NCBI RefSeq assembly: GCF_006345825.1
Contig: NZ_VCIX01000092.1
Span: forward strand, 1,550,001 to 1,614,000
Direction of reading: 5' to 3'
Source of the DNA: Paenibacillus paridis
GTDB lineage: Bacteria; Bacillota; Bacilli; Paenibacillales; Paenibacillaceae
Length of the DNA: 64,000 bases
Part shown: piece by piece, positions 9,194-17,233 of the stretch
Numbering within the stretch: position 1 is the stretch's first letter
Layout of the letters: every line of letters begins with the position of its first letter
Translations under genes and position numbers: made by a program
Notes under the pieces: model-generated
Told to the model about the DNA's origin: nothing
Seen by the model: the letters and a program-made list of their open reading frames with translations, nothing else
The model's database searches: none

Positions 9194-10261
9194 TTATATC
9201 TTATTAAGTATATTTTTGTGAAAAAGCGTAACGGGCACCGCCACTCTTCTTGGCTTGTAAATGCCTTGAACTTGCTCAAGCAGAAGCTCGATCGTCACTC
9301 TGCACATCTCCTCCACATTTTGCTTCACGTAGCTTACATCCACCCATTCGGACTGGTCGAAGCTTACGAGCTCCACCCTTCTGCCAGCGTGCGGATTCAT
9401 CGCATCCATTGCGCGGCGGGTATGGCCTGTAAGCTCCGCATTGCAGGTGAATACCGCTGTTATGTCGGGATTATCCTGAAGGAATTCCTGAATGATAGAG
9501 ACGCTTCTCCCAGTTGTAATGTCCTTAATATTAAGCGTGCACCATAAAGTTTTGTGGATGGGCAGATTGCGTTCCAGAAATGCTTTCTCGAAACCGGCAG
9601 CCCGGTCTGCCGTAGCGGAATTGGTCACTTTAACGGTCACAAACGCGATGTGCTCGTGGCCTTTGCCAAGCAAATAGCCGACCGCTCGGCAAGCTCCGTC
9701 CAAATTGTCTGCGGCAACGCTGTACGTCTCAATTTCCTTCATATAGCGGTCAATCATTACAAGTGGGAATCGATTCAGCGTTAACCGCAATAGATCATTA
9801 CTGTACATTTCTTGTTCGATAGGGAAGATAATAAGACCCTTCACCCGAAGCAGCAGTAAATCATCAATTGCCTTGCTCTCTTCAAGCGGGGATTCCTGTG
9901 TAATCTTTACGAGCAAATAATAGCCGCTTTCTCTTACATATTGTTCAATTGCATTCATAATGCGCTGGTCGACCTTGGTTTTCATGCTAGGCAAAATCAG
10001 CCCGATGAAACCTTTATGGCGGCTCATGGCAGACAGATCCTCATGAGTCGCGTTGACGAATGTGCCTTTGCCACGATGCCGGATGAGAATGCCTTCCTCG
10101 GCCAGACCATTTATCGCGTTTTTGGATGTAATTTGGCTGACATGATAGTGCTCGGCCAGATCCTTCTCCGATGGAATCCGGTCCCCCGGCCTAAGTTGTC
10201 CCGTGCGAATCTGAAACCGGATATCTTCTTGTATTTTCTTATAAAGTGGAAGCGATTTCAT
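9194..10261 (-). CDS. GntR-family regulator with LacI-type sugar-binding domain (AraR-like)
   Basis: Transcription factor of 355 aa. A GntR winged helix (about 1-72) is clear: LYKKIQEDIRFQIRTGQLRPGD, then IPSEKDLAEHYHVSQITSKNAI and RHRGKGTFV. The rest (about 85-355) is a periplasmic-binding-protein-like effector domain as in LacI repressors (GFIGLILPSM, VMIDRYMKEIETYSVAADN, AVFTCNAEL). This architecture is that of AraR, the Bacillus arabinose repressor, but the effector here is unknown. Start ATG follows GAGGGG by five bases. Its stop is about 80 bases upstream of the GH43 start, so it may be read into the same transcript and repress it. Confidence 0.93.
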   Translation of the reverse strand: MKSLPLYKKIQEDIRFQIRTGQLRPGDRIPSEKDLAEHYHVSQITSKNAINGLAEEGILIRHRGKGTFVNATHEDLSAMSRHKGFIGLILPSMKTKVDQRIMNAIEQYVRESGYYLLVKITQESPLEESKAIDDLLLLRVKGLIIFPIEQEMYSNDLLRLTLNRFPLVMIDRYMKEIETYSVAADNLDGACRAVGYLLGKGHEHIAFVTVKVTNSATADRAAGFEKAFLERNLPIHKTLWCTLNIKDITTGRSVSIIQEFLQDNPDITAVFTCNAELTGHTRRAMDAMNPHAGRRVELVSFDQSEWVDVSYVKQNVEEMCRVTIELLLEQVQGIYKPRRVAVPVTLFHKNILNKI

Positions 10262-10594
10262 ATTAACCCCTCGTTACGCTCTTGTTATCTTGCAGAATCA
10301 GTGTGATCAAGTGTTGCTCCGGTAGAATTATAACATGATCTTTGTCCATTTCCGCTGCAATGGCGTAAGCAAGAACCGTTTTTGCCTTGAAAAACTCAAC
10401 GCCTGTTTCTTGAGTGAGCGAGGAGAATAGGACTGAACACCGGACACAATCGCCGACTGCTTTTCCTTTACAAATAACACGCACTAAAGCTTTATTGCTA
10501 TCGAGGATAGGTTTGACTTATCGGGTCTATCTGTAAATCATCCGGGGTTGTGCTAAATACCCGAATTTCCCCATACTCAAAAGCTAAGCGCAAT
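10262..10594 (-). other. Intergenic region upstream of the GntR/LacI regulator
   Basis: About 330 bases without a convincing gene. A 73-codon open frame on the minus strand (10263-10484) has no recognisable domain and abuts the regulator; I read it as non-coding leader. The promoter of the regulator must lie here, but no clear -35/-10 pair stands out. Confidence 0.4.
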
Positions 10595-11083
10595 TTATAA
10601 CAGCTCATCTGCGATTAATTTTGCCATTTCCGCAAGCTCCCTCATATCATCGGACGGAACAAGTTCAGCTAAATCGTAAGACAGCGGATGACGGGAAAAC
10701 TTGTTCAATTCATCTTGAAGCAGCCTTCTTTTTTCTTCAGAGGCATCAATGTAAAGTTTGCGCGGCTGCCTAGCCTTATCCAAATCATGCAAATCGACAT
10801 AACCTGACTTAAGACTCTCCAACACAATGGCTGACAGGTCGATTAGTGCGCCGCAGGCAATATCAAGTTCCACCCGAAACTTGCCGTTAGCACTTTTCAT
10901 ATCAAATCCAATAGTTCCACCGCTTTGCAAGTCCCCTTCAGAAAGCAGAGTATCGAAACCCAAGTCCTTTAAAATATGATCAAGCGACACCTCTGTTGGC
11001 TCCAATTGTTCCAAATAATCTAGTAATGCCAGCGAATCATCGGAACCGCCAATTAAATCTCCCCACCATTTGCTTATGTACAT
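10595..11083 (-). CDS. Hypothetical protein, 162 aa
   Basis: I do not recognise a named domain. The protein is acidic and soluble, beginning MYISKWWGDLIGGSDDSLALLDYLE and ending with helices rich in Leu/Glu (SDDMRELAEMAKLIADELL). The start ATG at 11083 has GGAG six bases upstream; a GTG at 11095 overlaps that site. The general appearance (single-domain, acidic, standalone, beside another orphan gene) resembles immunity proteins of polymorphic toxin systems, but no toxin is adjacent and this is only an impression. Confidence 0.75.
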   Translation of the reverse strand: MYISKWWGDLIGGSDDSLALLDYLEQLEPTEVSLDHILKDLGFDTLLSEGDLQSGGTIGFDMKSANGKFRVELDIACGALIDLSAIVLESLKSGYVDLHDLDKARQPRKLYIDASEEKRRLLQDELNKFSRHPLSYDLAELVPSDDMRELAEMAKLIADELL

Positions 11084-11301
11084 GTTTATCTCCACTTTCT
11101 TTTGAGGATGAATTAGTAGTTTAATCTAGATATCGTTTCCTTAGAAATCTTTTCACTGTATAAAACCTTCATTTTGTTTCCAATATAGTAATGTCTATTT
11201 CATAATTTAGAAAATGCTTATTTCGTGGTATATGGAGAGAGGAAAGACGATACAATTCATGCCGGTCAGTTCATGCTGAAGCTTACGACCTAAGGTTACA
11301 T

Positions 11302-11856
11302 TCATTTTGAAAGATAAAAGTCTTCCCAATGATCTCTTGTGTTCTGTGATTGTGGATTAGCAGGAATGATATTTTTTTCCGTTGGCAAGTAAAAATAATT
11401 GTTCTGGCTATGCTTTTGCAAACCTGAAATTTTCTTTAAATCCTTTTGAAATGATCGATAAAAAGATTGTATCTGTTTGTTGGGATTCTTGGATATCATA
11501 CGCATTTGTATAAGTTCTCGACTTTTGGATGTTTCCCTGCCGCCTTTAACTTCAATAGAATAAAAGCTTGGTAAATCGTAAAAATATCCAAATTCATCGA
11601 TTTGTGATAGATCTTGTATGTCGTAGCAGGAGAAGAAAAAAGAGTTATAGGCAGTATTGTTAAAATAACTGGCGAACAAATCGATTTTTTCATTTTCAAA
11701 AGATAAATATTGACGGTCACCCTGTGCGTTAACAAATAGCTCGGCATATAGAGTAACTCCATGACTCAACATTGCGTTATGACTTTCAGTAAGAAAATCT
11801 ATAACAGGCATTGAAATATTAAAATAGATAGCTATGCAAGTTTCCTCCTCATCCAA
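11302..11856 (-). CDS. Hypothetical protein, up to 184 aa, start uncertain
   Basis: Unrecognised protein rich in aromatic residues and Asn, with lower GC than its neighbours. The frame opens with a TTG at 11856 that lacks a ribosome binding site. A strong GAGGAGG lies inside the frame, but the TTG it would serve is out of frame; the first in-frame ATG is at 11811 (MPVIDFLTESHNAML). The 5' end may therefore be frameshifted or mis-placed. No membrane segment or signal peptide is visible. No function is proposed. Confidence 0.55.
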   Translation of the reverse strand: MDEEETCIAIYFNISMPVIDFLTESHNAMLSHGVTLYAELFVNAQGDRQYLSFENEKIDLFASYFNNTAYNSFFFSCYDIQDLSQIDEFGYFYDLPSFYSIEVKGGRETSKSRELIQMRMISKNPNKQIQSFYRSFQKDLKKISGLQKHSQNNYFYLPTEKNIIPANPQSQNTRDHWEDFYLSK

Positions 11857-12416
11857 AATATAAATTAATAATGCGTTATTGAAATTAAAATCCCACTATA
11901 CCAAACGAATCTTAAACAGAATAAATTTACTCTGCCTCTTTTCGTATATATGATCGTAACTATCAGACCTATCCAGCGTAAATCAACAATCATCATTTTG
12001 CAAATTAAGGATATTGTATTGATGCTAATCATGTTTAATTTCAAATTTACTTAAATCATTTTCACCTCTTTTTTCATCGCTCCTTTCTTTCATAACCATA
12101 AAAAAAAGCCCCCCATTTTAGAGAGGGAAATTAGTCTTAACTTACCGCTTAGTTAGTTATATTTTGAAATTCGGTGTTCATCTTCTCACCATTTCAAATA
12201 GCCAATTAGTCCTTCTATACTATCGTTATTTACCTTTCAAATTCGTTCCGATATCGCGAACCGCATTGGCCTATTCCTGCAGGCGGTAGTCCGCACCGTG
12301 TATGAAGGTTGTATCCTATCTGACCTTATCCCACTAAAGCGATCTGTCTGCATTTACGGTCTCCCCGTAGTCGCGGTCTCCACCCGCTGACAGCGCGATT
12401 TACCAAATTCCCCAAA
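11857..12416. other. 560-base gene-poor stretch
   Basis: Lies between the hypothetical protein and the ABC permease. The left half is AT-rich. At about 12099-12131 the minus strand reads a short C-rich/G-rich stem followed by eight T, which could be a weak terminator for the exporter operon. The GC-richer part at 12240-12416 contains only open frames under 40 codons with no recognisable product. Confidence 0.4.
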
Positions 12417-13184
12417 TTACATCCGCTTCTTATACGCCTTCATCGCAAAGATATATGCCACGACCATGATACCGATGCACCATGCGAGAGCGACCCATAT
12501 ATCATTGCCCACCAGCTGACCTGACAGCAGCGCACGAATGGCTTCCACGATCGAAGTGACCGGTTGGTTTTCAGCAAAGACGCGAACGACAGTCGGCATC
12601 GACTCAGTCGGAACAAACGCAGAGCTGATAAACGGCAGGAAGATAAGTGGGTACGAAAACGCGCTTGCGCCTTCCACCGATTTTGCGGTTAGTCCGGCAA
12701 TCGCCGCGACCCAAGTCAAAGCCAGTGTAAACAGCACGAGTATACCGGCTACAGCGAGCCAAGGCAGCACCCCTGACGATGATCGAAAGCCCATGATGAG
12801 CGCTACAATAATAATGACGATCACAGAAATGACGTTGGATACCACCGAGGTCAGCACATGCCCCCATAGCACGGCGGAACGCGAGATCGGCATGGAGTGG
12901 AACCGCTCGATTATGCCACGTTGCTTATCCAGAAATAGGCGGTAAGCTGTATAAGATATGCCGCTTGCAATCGCAATCAGCAGGATACCAGGCAACAGGT
13001 AGTTCACATAATTCTCCGTACCGGTTTGGATTGCACCGCCAAACACATAGACGAACAGCAGCATCATCGCAATTGGAGTGATACACACCGTGATGATAGT
13101 GTCCAAGCTGCGGGAGATATGGCGCATCGAGCGCCCAAGCATAACGCCTAAATCGCTGAAAAAATGTTTTTTAATCGTCTCCAT
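12417..13184 (-). CDS. ABC-2 type exporter permease (DrrB-like)
   Basis: Integral membrane subunit (255 aa) of an ABC exporter. Six hydrophobic segments are visible (for example TIITVCITPIAMMLLFVYVF near 30 and the C-terminal IWVALAWCIGIMVVAYIFAM). The ABC-2 hallmark before the last helices is present (FLPFISSAFVPTESMP). The ATG directly follows the TAA of the ATPase gene, so translation is coupled. DrrAB-type pairs export hydrophobic drugs or lipids; the cargo here is unknown. Confidence 0.93.
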   Translation of the reverse strand: METIKKHFFSDLGVMLGRSMRHISRSLDTIITVCITPIAMMLLFVYVFGGAIQTGTENYVNYLLPGILLIAIASGISYTAYRLFLDKQRGIIERFHSMPISRSAVLWGHVLTSVVSNVISVIVIIIVALIMGFRSSSGVLPWLAVAGILVLFTLALTWVAAIAGLTAKSVEGASAFSYPLIFLPFISSAFVPTESMPTVVRVFAENQPVTSIVEAIRALLSGQLVGNDIWVALAWCIGIMVVAYIFAMKAYKKRM

Positions 13185-13946
13185 TTACATGGCCTCCTTC
13201 TTGCCGATGATTGCGAGGAAGATATCCTCTAATGACGGCTGTTTTTCAACATACTCTACCTTCGCTTGCGGGAACAGCTTTTTCAGCTCCGCGAGCGTGC
13301 CGTTCGCAATAATTCTGCCTTCGTGCAGAATAGCAATACGGTCAGCAAGCTGTTCCGCCTCCTCCAAATACTGCGTGGTGAGGAATATCGTCGTACCTCC
13401 AGCGGCAAGCTCTTTGACCATCTTCCATACCTCCAGGCGTGCCTCGGGGTCAAGTCCGGTTGTCGGCTCGTCAAGGAAAACGATCTGTGGTGTTCCCACG
13501 AGGCTCAGGGCGATATCGAGCCTACGGCGCATACCACCTGAATAAGTGGAGGCCTTGCGGTCGGCAGCCTCTGTCAGACCAAAGCGCTTAAGCAAGTCTT
13601 CTGCAACCTGACGCGGATTTTTGAGGTATCTTAGCTTTGCAATCATGATTAGATTTTCCCGTCCGGTCAATATTTCATCCACTGCGGCAAATTGCCCGGT
13701 CAGACTGATCGCTTGTCGTACATGATCGGGGTTGGAAGTAACATCGAATCCATTTACTTTTATGGTTCCGCTGTCCGGCTTGAGCAGCGTGGTGAGGATT
13801 TTGACCGCGGTTGTCTTGCCGGCGCCATTGGAGCCGAGCAAGGCAAAAATACTGCCCTGCTCCACCTCGAAATTAACACCCTTTAGGACTTGATGCTGCT
13901 TGTAAGACTTTTGCAGCCCCTTTACTTGGATTGCAAGGTTTTTCAT
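13185..13946 (-). CDS. ABC exporter ATP-binding protein (DrrA-like)
   Basis: Cytoplasmic ATPase (253 aa) with Walker A GSNGAGKTT (about 40), signature YSGGMRRRLDIA, Walker B IVFLDEPTTGLD and the switch region FLTTQYLEEAEQLADRI; the last matches the DrrA/CcmA class. Its ATG overlaps the stop of the preceding DUF1048 gene as ATGA, and it is joined to the permease without a gap. Together they form the effector half of a PadR-controlled exporter operon. Confidence 0.95.
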   Translation of the reverse strand: MKNLAIQVKGLQKSYKQHQVLKGVNFEVEQGSIFALLGSNGAGKTTAVKILTTLLKPDSGTIKVNGFDVTSNPDHVRQAISLTGQFAAVDEILTGRENLIMIAKLRYLKNPRQVAEDLLKRFGLTEAADRKASTYSGGMRRRLDIALSLVGTPQIVFLDEPTTGLDPEARLEVWKMVKELAAGGTTIFLTTQYLEEAEQLADRIAILHEGRIIANGTLAELKKLFPQAKVEYVEKQPSLEDIFLAIIGKKEAM

Positions 13947-14296
13947 ATAGTATCGCTCCCCCCTCCGATTTTGTTCTTCATATCGTGGTTTAATTTTTTG
14001 CGGAAGTTATCGGTCCATTTTCTCGTATCGCGCAAAAGCTCATCGCAGAAGTGGGCAACATCTTGGCCCGTCACGTCAAGAACGTGCTTGCCGTCTGCCG
14101 CGCTGGCTTCAAACAACTCAATCAAATCGCGCTGAATTTTCAACATGTCGGAGCCGTCTCCTACTGCAAAACCCCACATGTATCCATGGATTTTTTCAAA
14201 TACAAACCGATAGTCTTCAGGCAGCGCTTTTACCCTTTCCATTTGCTCCCTATAATCTTTCTTATCTCCAATCATTTTTTTGATAAGCTCCAGCAT
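13943..14296 (-). CDS. DUF1048 protein (first downstream copy)
   Basis: Small soluble helical protein (117 aa) of the DUF1048 family, recognised from the motif KALPEDYRFVFEKIHGYMW and a C-terminal VLDVTGQDVAHFCDELL. It is a paralogue of the gene just upstream (shared LPxDYRFxFxKI and GxxVLDVxGxDV). The family is typically found between PadR regulators and ABC-2 exporters in Firmicutes; its role is unknown. The start has AAGGAGG upstream and its stop overlaps the ATPase start. Confidence 0.88.
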   Translation of the reverse strand: MLELIKKMIGDKKDYREQMERVKALPEDYRFVFEKIHGYMWGFAVGDGSDMLKIQRDLIELFEASAADGKHVLDVTGQDVAHFCDELLRDTRKWTDNFRKKLNHDMKNKIGGGSDTI

Positions 14297-14298
14297 CG

Positions 14299-14670
14299 TT
14301 AGTTCTCCTCCTTATTAAATTTTTTCATTATCTCTTTGTTTAGTTTTTCTCGCAGTGATTCCGTATTGGTAACCGATGCGCGCATAAACTCGTCACTAAA
14401 TTTGCCGACATCACTGCCTATAACATCAAGAACCTGTCTGCCCTCTGCCGCGCTTTCTTCAAAAAAATCGACTAAGTTTCTGAACATCGTTAAATCAGTA
14501 AATATCGTCATGTCACCGCCTGGGGGGCCAACGCTGAACATATAATGTTGAATTTTGCTGAACGCAAATCGATAATCTTTCGGAAGGGCGTCAACTCGCT
14601 TCATGAATTGCTTATAAACCCGTTTTTCTTCCAAGTCGCCAATTAACAATTTAATAATAGAATCCAGCAT
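14299..14670 (-). CDS. DUF1048 protein (upstream copy)
   Basis: Paralogue of the following gene, 123 aa: MLDSIIKLLIGDLEEKRVYK, DALPKDYRFAFSKIQHYMF, RQVLDVIGSDVGKFSDEFM. The ATG at 14670 is preceded by AAGGAGGAG and lies two bases after the PadR stop, so the frame's earlier methionine (14721), inside padR, is not used. The two copies are clearly diverged, so this is an old duplication. Function unknown. Confidence 0.88.
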   Translation of the reverse strand: MLDSIIKLLIGDLEEKRVYKQFMKRVDALPKDYRFAFSKIQHYMFSVGPPGGDMTIFTDLTMFRNLVDFFEESAAEGRQVLDVIGSDVGKFSDEFMRASVTNTESLREKLNKEIMKKFNKEEN

Positions 14671-14672
14671 TG

Positions 14673-15005
14673 TTATTGCTCCTCCTTTAATTGATTCATT
14701 TTCGATGAAACAAATTCCCATTTTCCCCAGAACCTTTGAAGTTCCTCGCGTCCCGCGTCGTTGAGCGTGAAAAATTTTCGCGGCGGCCCCATGTCCGAGG
14801 GCTTTTTGGTGATCTCTACCAGCTTGTTTTTTTCAATTCGGATTAGGATGGTGTACACCGTTCCCTCCACAACATCTGTGAAGCCAAGGGCATTCAGCTG
14901 CCGCGTGATTTCGTAGCCGTAGGTTTCGTTGCGGCTTATAATTTCAAGTACGCAGCCCTCAAGCACACCTTTGAGCATTTCAGTTAAGTTTTCCAGCGCA
15001 ATCAC
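14673..15005 (-). CDS. PadR-family transcriptional regulator
   Basis: Winged-helix repressor of about 107-110 aa: MLKGVLEGCVLEIISRNETYGYEI is the PadR N-terminal signature, followed by recognition helix FTDVVEGTVYTILIRIEKNKLV and the wing KKPSDMGPPRKFFTLNDAGREEL. It heads the exporter operon and probably represses it. The start is unclear: the GTG at 15005 overlaps the AGGAG, whereas a CTG at 14996 (giving ENLTEMLKG) sits eight bases after it and agrees better with family N-termini. Confidence 0.92.
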   Translation of the reverse strand: MIALENLTEMLKGVLEGCVLEIISRNETYGYEITRQLNALGFTDVVEGTVYTILIRIEKNKLVEITKKPSDMGPPRKFFTLNDAGREELQRFWGKWEFVSSKMNQLKEEQ

Positions 15006-15054
15006 TCCTAGCTACTCTGTATGACTGGTATTTCGTGTTACTTAGTACCTCTAC

Positions 15055-15083
15055 ATAGTATAACGTAGTAGTGCGTTTGTCAA
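15055..15083 (-). promoter_or_regulatory. Promoter and probable PadR operator of the exporter operon
   Basis: On the minus strand a TTGACA (15083-15078) and TACTAT (15060-15055) are spaced 17 bases, about 50 bases before padR. The -10 region carries repeated CTAC/GTAG half-sites (TACTACGT...ATGTAG), a plausible PadR dyad. No alternative promoter is visible. Confidence 0.6.
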
Positions 15084-15236
15084 CACGTTTGCTCTGAAAT
15101 TTAATTTTATCTAAAATGCAAGATGCTTACTGGCAACCAGCCCAAGTTCGGCCACTTTGGGCTAGCTTTGTCCGAAATCATGCACACCCTAATTCAGCTA
15201 AGGATATATTTTATCGTCTTTCGCGTTGTACAAGAA

Positions 15237-15288
15237 CATATATTCATTAAAAAACCGCGCAAAAGCGCGGCTTTTTAATGAATATATG
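15237..15288. terminator. Very long hairpin terminator downstream of the SDR gene
   Basis: Two 24-base arms (15237-15260 and 15265-15288) complementary except one wobble position, with a four-A loop. The GC core (CCGCGC/GCGCGG) is flanked by A and T runs on both sides, so it can work in both directions. It ends the minus-strand SDR transcript. Confidence 0.9.
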
Positions 15289-15318
15289 TTTTAGTTCTCC
15301 GACCACGGCAGCTGTGGA

Positions 15319-16029
15319 TTACCAGGCGTACACGCCCTTCTCATCCAAGAATTCGCCATTATGATTTTTGCCATCTGTCGCATAACCTACAATAATCGCG
15401 GCAGCGGCTTCTTTCGATTTGCCGCCTTCCGCATTGCCGTTAAGATCTGTTGATGTGAAACCAGGCGTTACAGCAAATACTTGAGCTCTTTTGTTTCTGA
15501 GTTCATAAGCCATCGAAACGGTCATGGCATTGTTGGCCGTTTTGGATGAGTTATAGTCGAATGCGTTTAAAGCAAATCCTGCGTTTTTCATATGATCCAG
15601 TGAAGCCATATCGGTTGATACATTGACGATTGTGCCTTCGTTATCTTTGATGAACGGAAATAAACGCTGGTTCAAACGGAACATACCGAAAAAATTGACT
15701 TCAAAGGCGTTTCTCAGATCCTCTTCATTGGTTTCCGTAAAAGAGCTGGAGAAAGCGCCAGGCATACCAGCATTATTGATCAGAAGATTTAAGTCCTGAT
15801 AATTCTTAGTAATCGTATTGGTTGCGCGTTCGATGCTTTTCAAGTCACCCATGTCGATTTGTACAAATGCTATGTCCAGCCCCTTGGAGGTTAACTCGGA
15901 AACGGCAGCTTCGCCCCGTTCGGCGCTGCGTGCGCCAAGGATGACTTTCCAGCCTGCTTCACCTAACTGCTTAACAATTTCGTATCCAATTCCTTTATTT
16001 GCTCCAGTAACAAAAGCGGTCTTTTTCAT
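15319..16029 (-). CDS. SDR-family NAD(P)-dependent oxidoreductase
   Basis: Cytoplasmic short-chain dehydrogenase (236 aa). Cofactor motif TGANKGIGYEI at about 7-17, NNAG at about 84, and catalytic Tyr-x3-Lys in YNSSKTANNAM. The downstream PGFTSTDLNGN loop is typical of SDRs similar to carbonyl reductases. The ATG at 16029 has AAGGA five bases upstream; an upstream ATG has none. It is divergent from a MerR regulator and its promoter carries a MerR-type 19-bp spacer with a dyad, so it is very likely induced by that regulator, perhaps by an electrophile. The substrate is unknown. Confidence 0.93.
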   Translation of the reverse strand: MKKTAFVTGANKGIGYEIVKQLGEAGWKVILGARSAERGEAAVSELTSKGLDIAFVQIDMGDLKSIERATNTITKNYQDLNLLINNAGMPGAFSSSFTETNEEDLRNAFEVNFFGMFRLNQRLFPFIKDNEGTIVNVSTDMASLDHMKNAGFALNAFDYNSSKTANNAMTVSMAYELRNKRAQVFAVTPGFTSTDLNGNAEGGKSKEAAAAIIVGYATDGKNHNGEFLDEKGVYAW

Positions 16030-16073
16030 GCGAATCCTTCTTTCTCTCATTTATTTATGATTTAACAATTTAT

Positions 16074-16104
16074 AAGATACAATGCTACACTTAGTGTAGG
16101 TCAA
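16074..16104 (-). promoter_or_regulatory. MerR-type promoter/operator for the SDR gene
   Basis: TTGACC (16104-16099) and TATCTT (16079-16074) are separated by exactly 19 bases, the overlong spacer of MerR-activated promoters. The spacer contains the 15-base dyad CTACACT-A-AGTGTAG (16085-16099). The regulator gene is immediately divergent. Confidence 0.8.
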
Positions 16105-16132
16105 CTATAAATTTATTAAAAAGAGGGATAGC

Positions 16133-16492
16133 ATGTTAACGATTGGAGAAGTAGCGAAGAAAGTCGAGATCGCTATTGGAGCGATCCGCTTTTATGAAAG
16201 AAAAGGGTTGTTGAAGCCTGCAGCGCGAAGCGATCAAAATAACCGCCTGTATTCGGATGATGATTTGAATTGGCTGGTTTTTATCAAATGCCTTCGCGAA
16301 ACCGGGATGAGTGTGGAGGATATCAAAAAGTATTACGATAAGGTAAATGAAGGAACCTCCACCCTGCCGGAAAGAATTAAACTGATTCAAGATCAAAGGC
16401 AAAAGCTGCTGAAGGATATCGAGGAGAAGGAAGCGCAGCTCGTTCATTTGGATAACAAACTGCAGCGCTATTACCGGGGTGAAAATTATTAA
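16133..16492 (+). CDS. MerR-family regulator (AdhR-like), first copy
   Basis: DNA-binding regulator of 119 aa. N-terminal MerR helix-turn-helix: MLTIGEVAKKVEIAIGAIRFYERKGLLKPAARSDQNNRLY is the family signature read in two parts (residues 1-20 and 21-40), followed by a dimerisation helix to the end. It has a single Cys53 (IKCLRETGMS) at the place where the thiol-sensing Cys of AdhR lies. It has an AAGAGGG ribosome site. It is divergent from the SDR and probably controls it from the shared intergenic dyad. Confidence 0.9.
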   Translation: MLTIGEVAKKVEIAIGAIRFYERKGLLKPAARSDQNNRLYSDDDLNWLVFIKCLRETGMSVEDIKKYYDKVNEGTSTLPERIKLIQDQRQKLLKDIEEKEAQLVHLDNKLQRYYRGENY

Positions 16493-16564
16493 TCTAAGCC
16501 GTGTCCTATAGACTAAGCTCCGAAACTCACTGGATATTCTATAGCACAAGATAAAAAAGTGGTG

Positions 16565-16595
16565 TTGCATTAAAGTGGACTTTAAGGTCTATAAT
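16565..16595 (+). promoter_or_regulatory. AdhR-type promoter/operator of the second merR gene
   Basis: TTGCAT (16565-16570) and a perfect TATAAT (16590-16595) with a 19-base spacer that holds ATTAAAG-TGGA-CTTTAAG. This matches the inverted repeat CTTAAAG-N4-CTTTAAG reported for Bacillus subtilis AdhR, indicating autoregulation. Confidence 0.85.
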
Positions 16596-16651
16596 AAATA
16601 GGATTCTTAAGGAAATGGATCAAAATTATCAATAAGATTTTGGAGGATACT

Positions 16652-17053
16652 ATGGAATTTCATATAAAAGAAGCAGCAGATAAGATTGGTTTGCCAGCAC
16701 ATACACTGCGATATTATGAACAAGAGGGCCTTCTCCCTTTTATCAAAAGAGATGAACATGGTAACCGTATTTTTAACGATTCCGATTTATTATGGTTAGA
16801 ACTTATTGTATGTTTGCGAAAAACGGACATCCCTCTCTCCGAATTACGTGAAATTGTGGAACTAACGAAAGAGGGAGACGGAACTGCTTTGCAACGAAAA
16901 CTGATATTTGAGAAACATAAAGCGAAAATGATGGAGAAAAAAAGAGATATGGATAACGCTTTTGCCAAGATTGAATTGAAAATAGAATATTACGACGAAT
17001 TGGAAAAGAAATACGATGAAGAAAATGTTAATGAAGAACGATATGCAAAATGA
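16652..17053 (+). CDS. adhR: MerR-family regulator AdhR (aldehyde/electrophile sensor)
   Basis: DNA-binding regulator of 133 aa: MEFHIKEAADKIGLPAHTLR then YYEQEGLLPF with NRIF wing, and a long C-terminal coiled helix. Cys54 (LIVCLRKTDIP) corresponds to the single redox-sensing Cys of Bacillus AdhR. The ATG at 16652 has GGAGG six bases upstream; the frame's TTG at 16640 overlaps that site. It is followed by adhA, and both genes have the same CTTAAAG-N4-CTTTAAG operator inside a 19-bp spacer promoter, so it likely activates both after exposure to formaldehyde or methylglyoxal, as in B. subtilis. Confidence 0.9.
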   Translation: MEFHIKEAADKIGLPAHTLRYYEQEGLLPFIKRDEHGNRIFNDSDLLWLELIVCLRKTDIPLSELREIVELTKEGDGTALQRKLIFEKHKAKMMEKKRDMDNAFAKIELKIEYYDELEKKYDEENVNEERYAK

Positions 17054-17105
17054 AATGCAATGAACACTGCTCTCTTTTCTCGCCCATCATTTTTTCAAAA
17101 AATGC

Positions 17106-17136
17106 TTGCCTTAAAGTTGACTTTAACGATTAAGCT
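17106..17136 (+). promoter_or_regulatory. AdhR-type promoter/operator of adhA
   Basis: TTGCCT (17106-17111), a 19-base spacer and TAAGCT (17131-17136). The spacer carries CTTAAAG-TTGA-CTTTAAC (17110-17127), 13 of 14 specific bases of the AdhR inverted repeat. The transcript would have a leader of about 90 bases before adhA. Confidence 0.82.
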
Positions 17137-17233
17137 ATTCTTGTAGCTTTTAAATCTATGAAAAAAAAGTTGATGGATGCGGATCATATCTTCAATTAAC
17201 TTTTTTTATCGACAGAAAGGTTTGTGTAATTAT

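Noticed and set aside
10263..10484. 73-codon frame upstream of the GntR/LacI regulator, minus strand
   Set aside because: No domain, no ribosome binding site of quality, and it lies where the regulator's promoter and leader should be.
12240..12416. Possible pseudogene or non-coding RNA in the GC-richer gap
   Set aside because: No frame over 40 codons, no homologous motif and no strong secondary structure seen.
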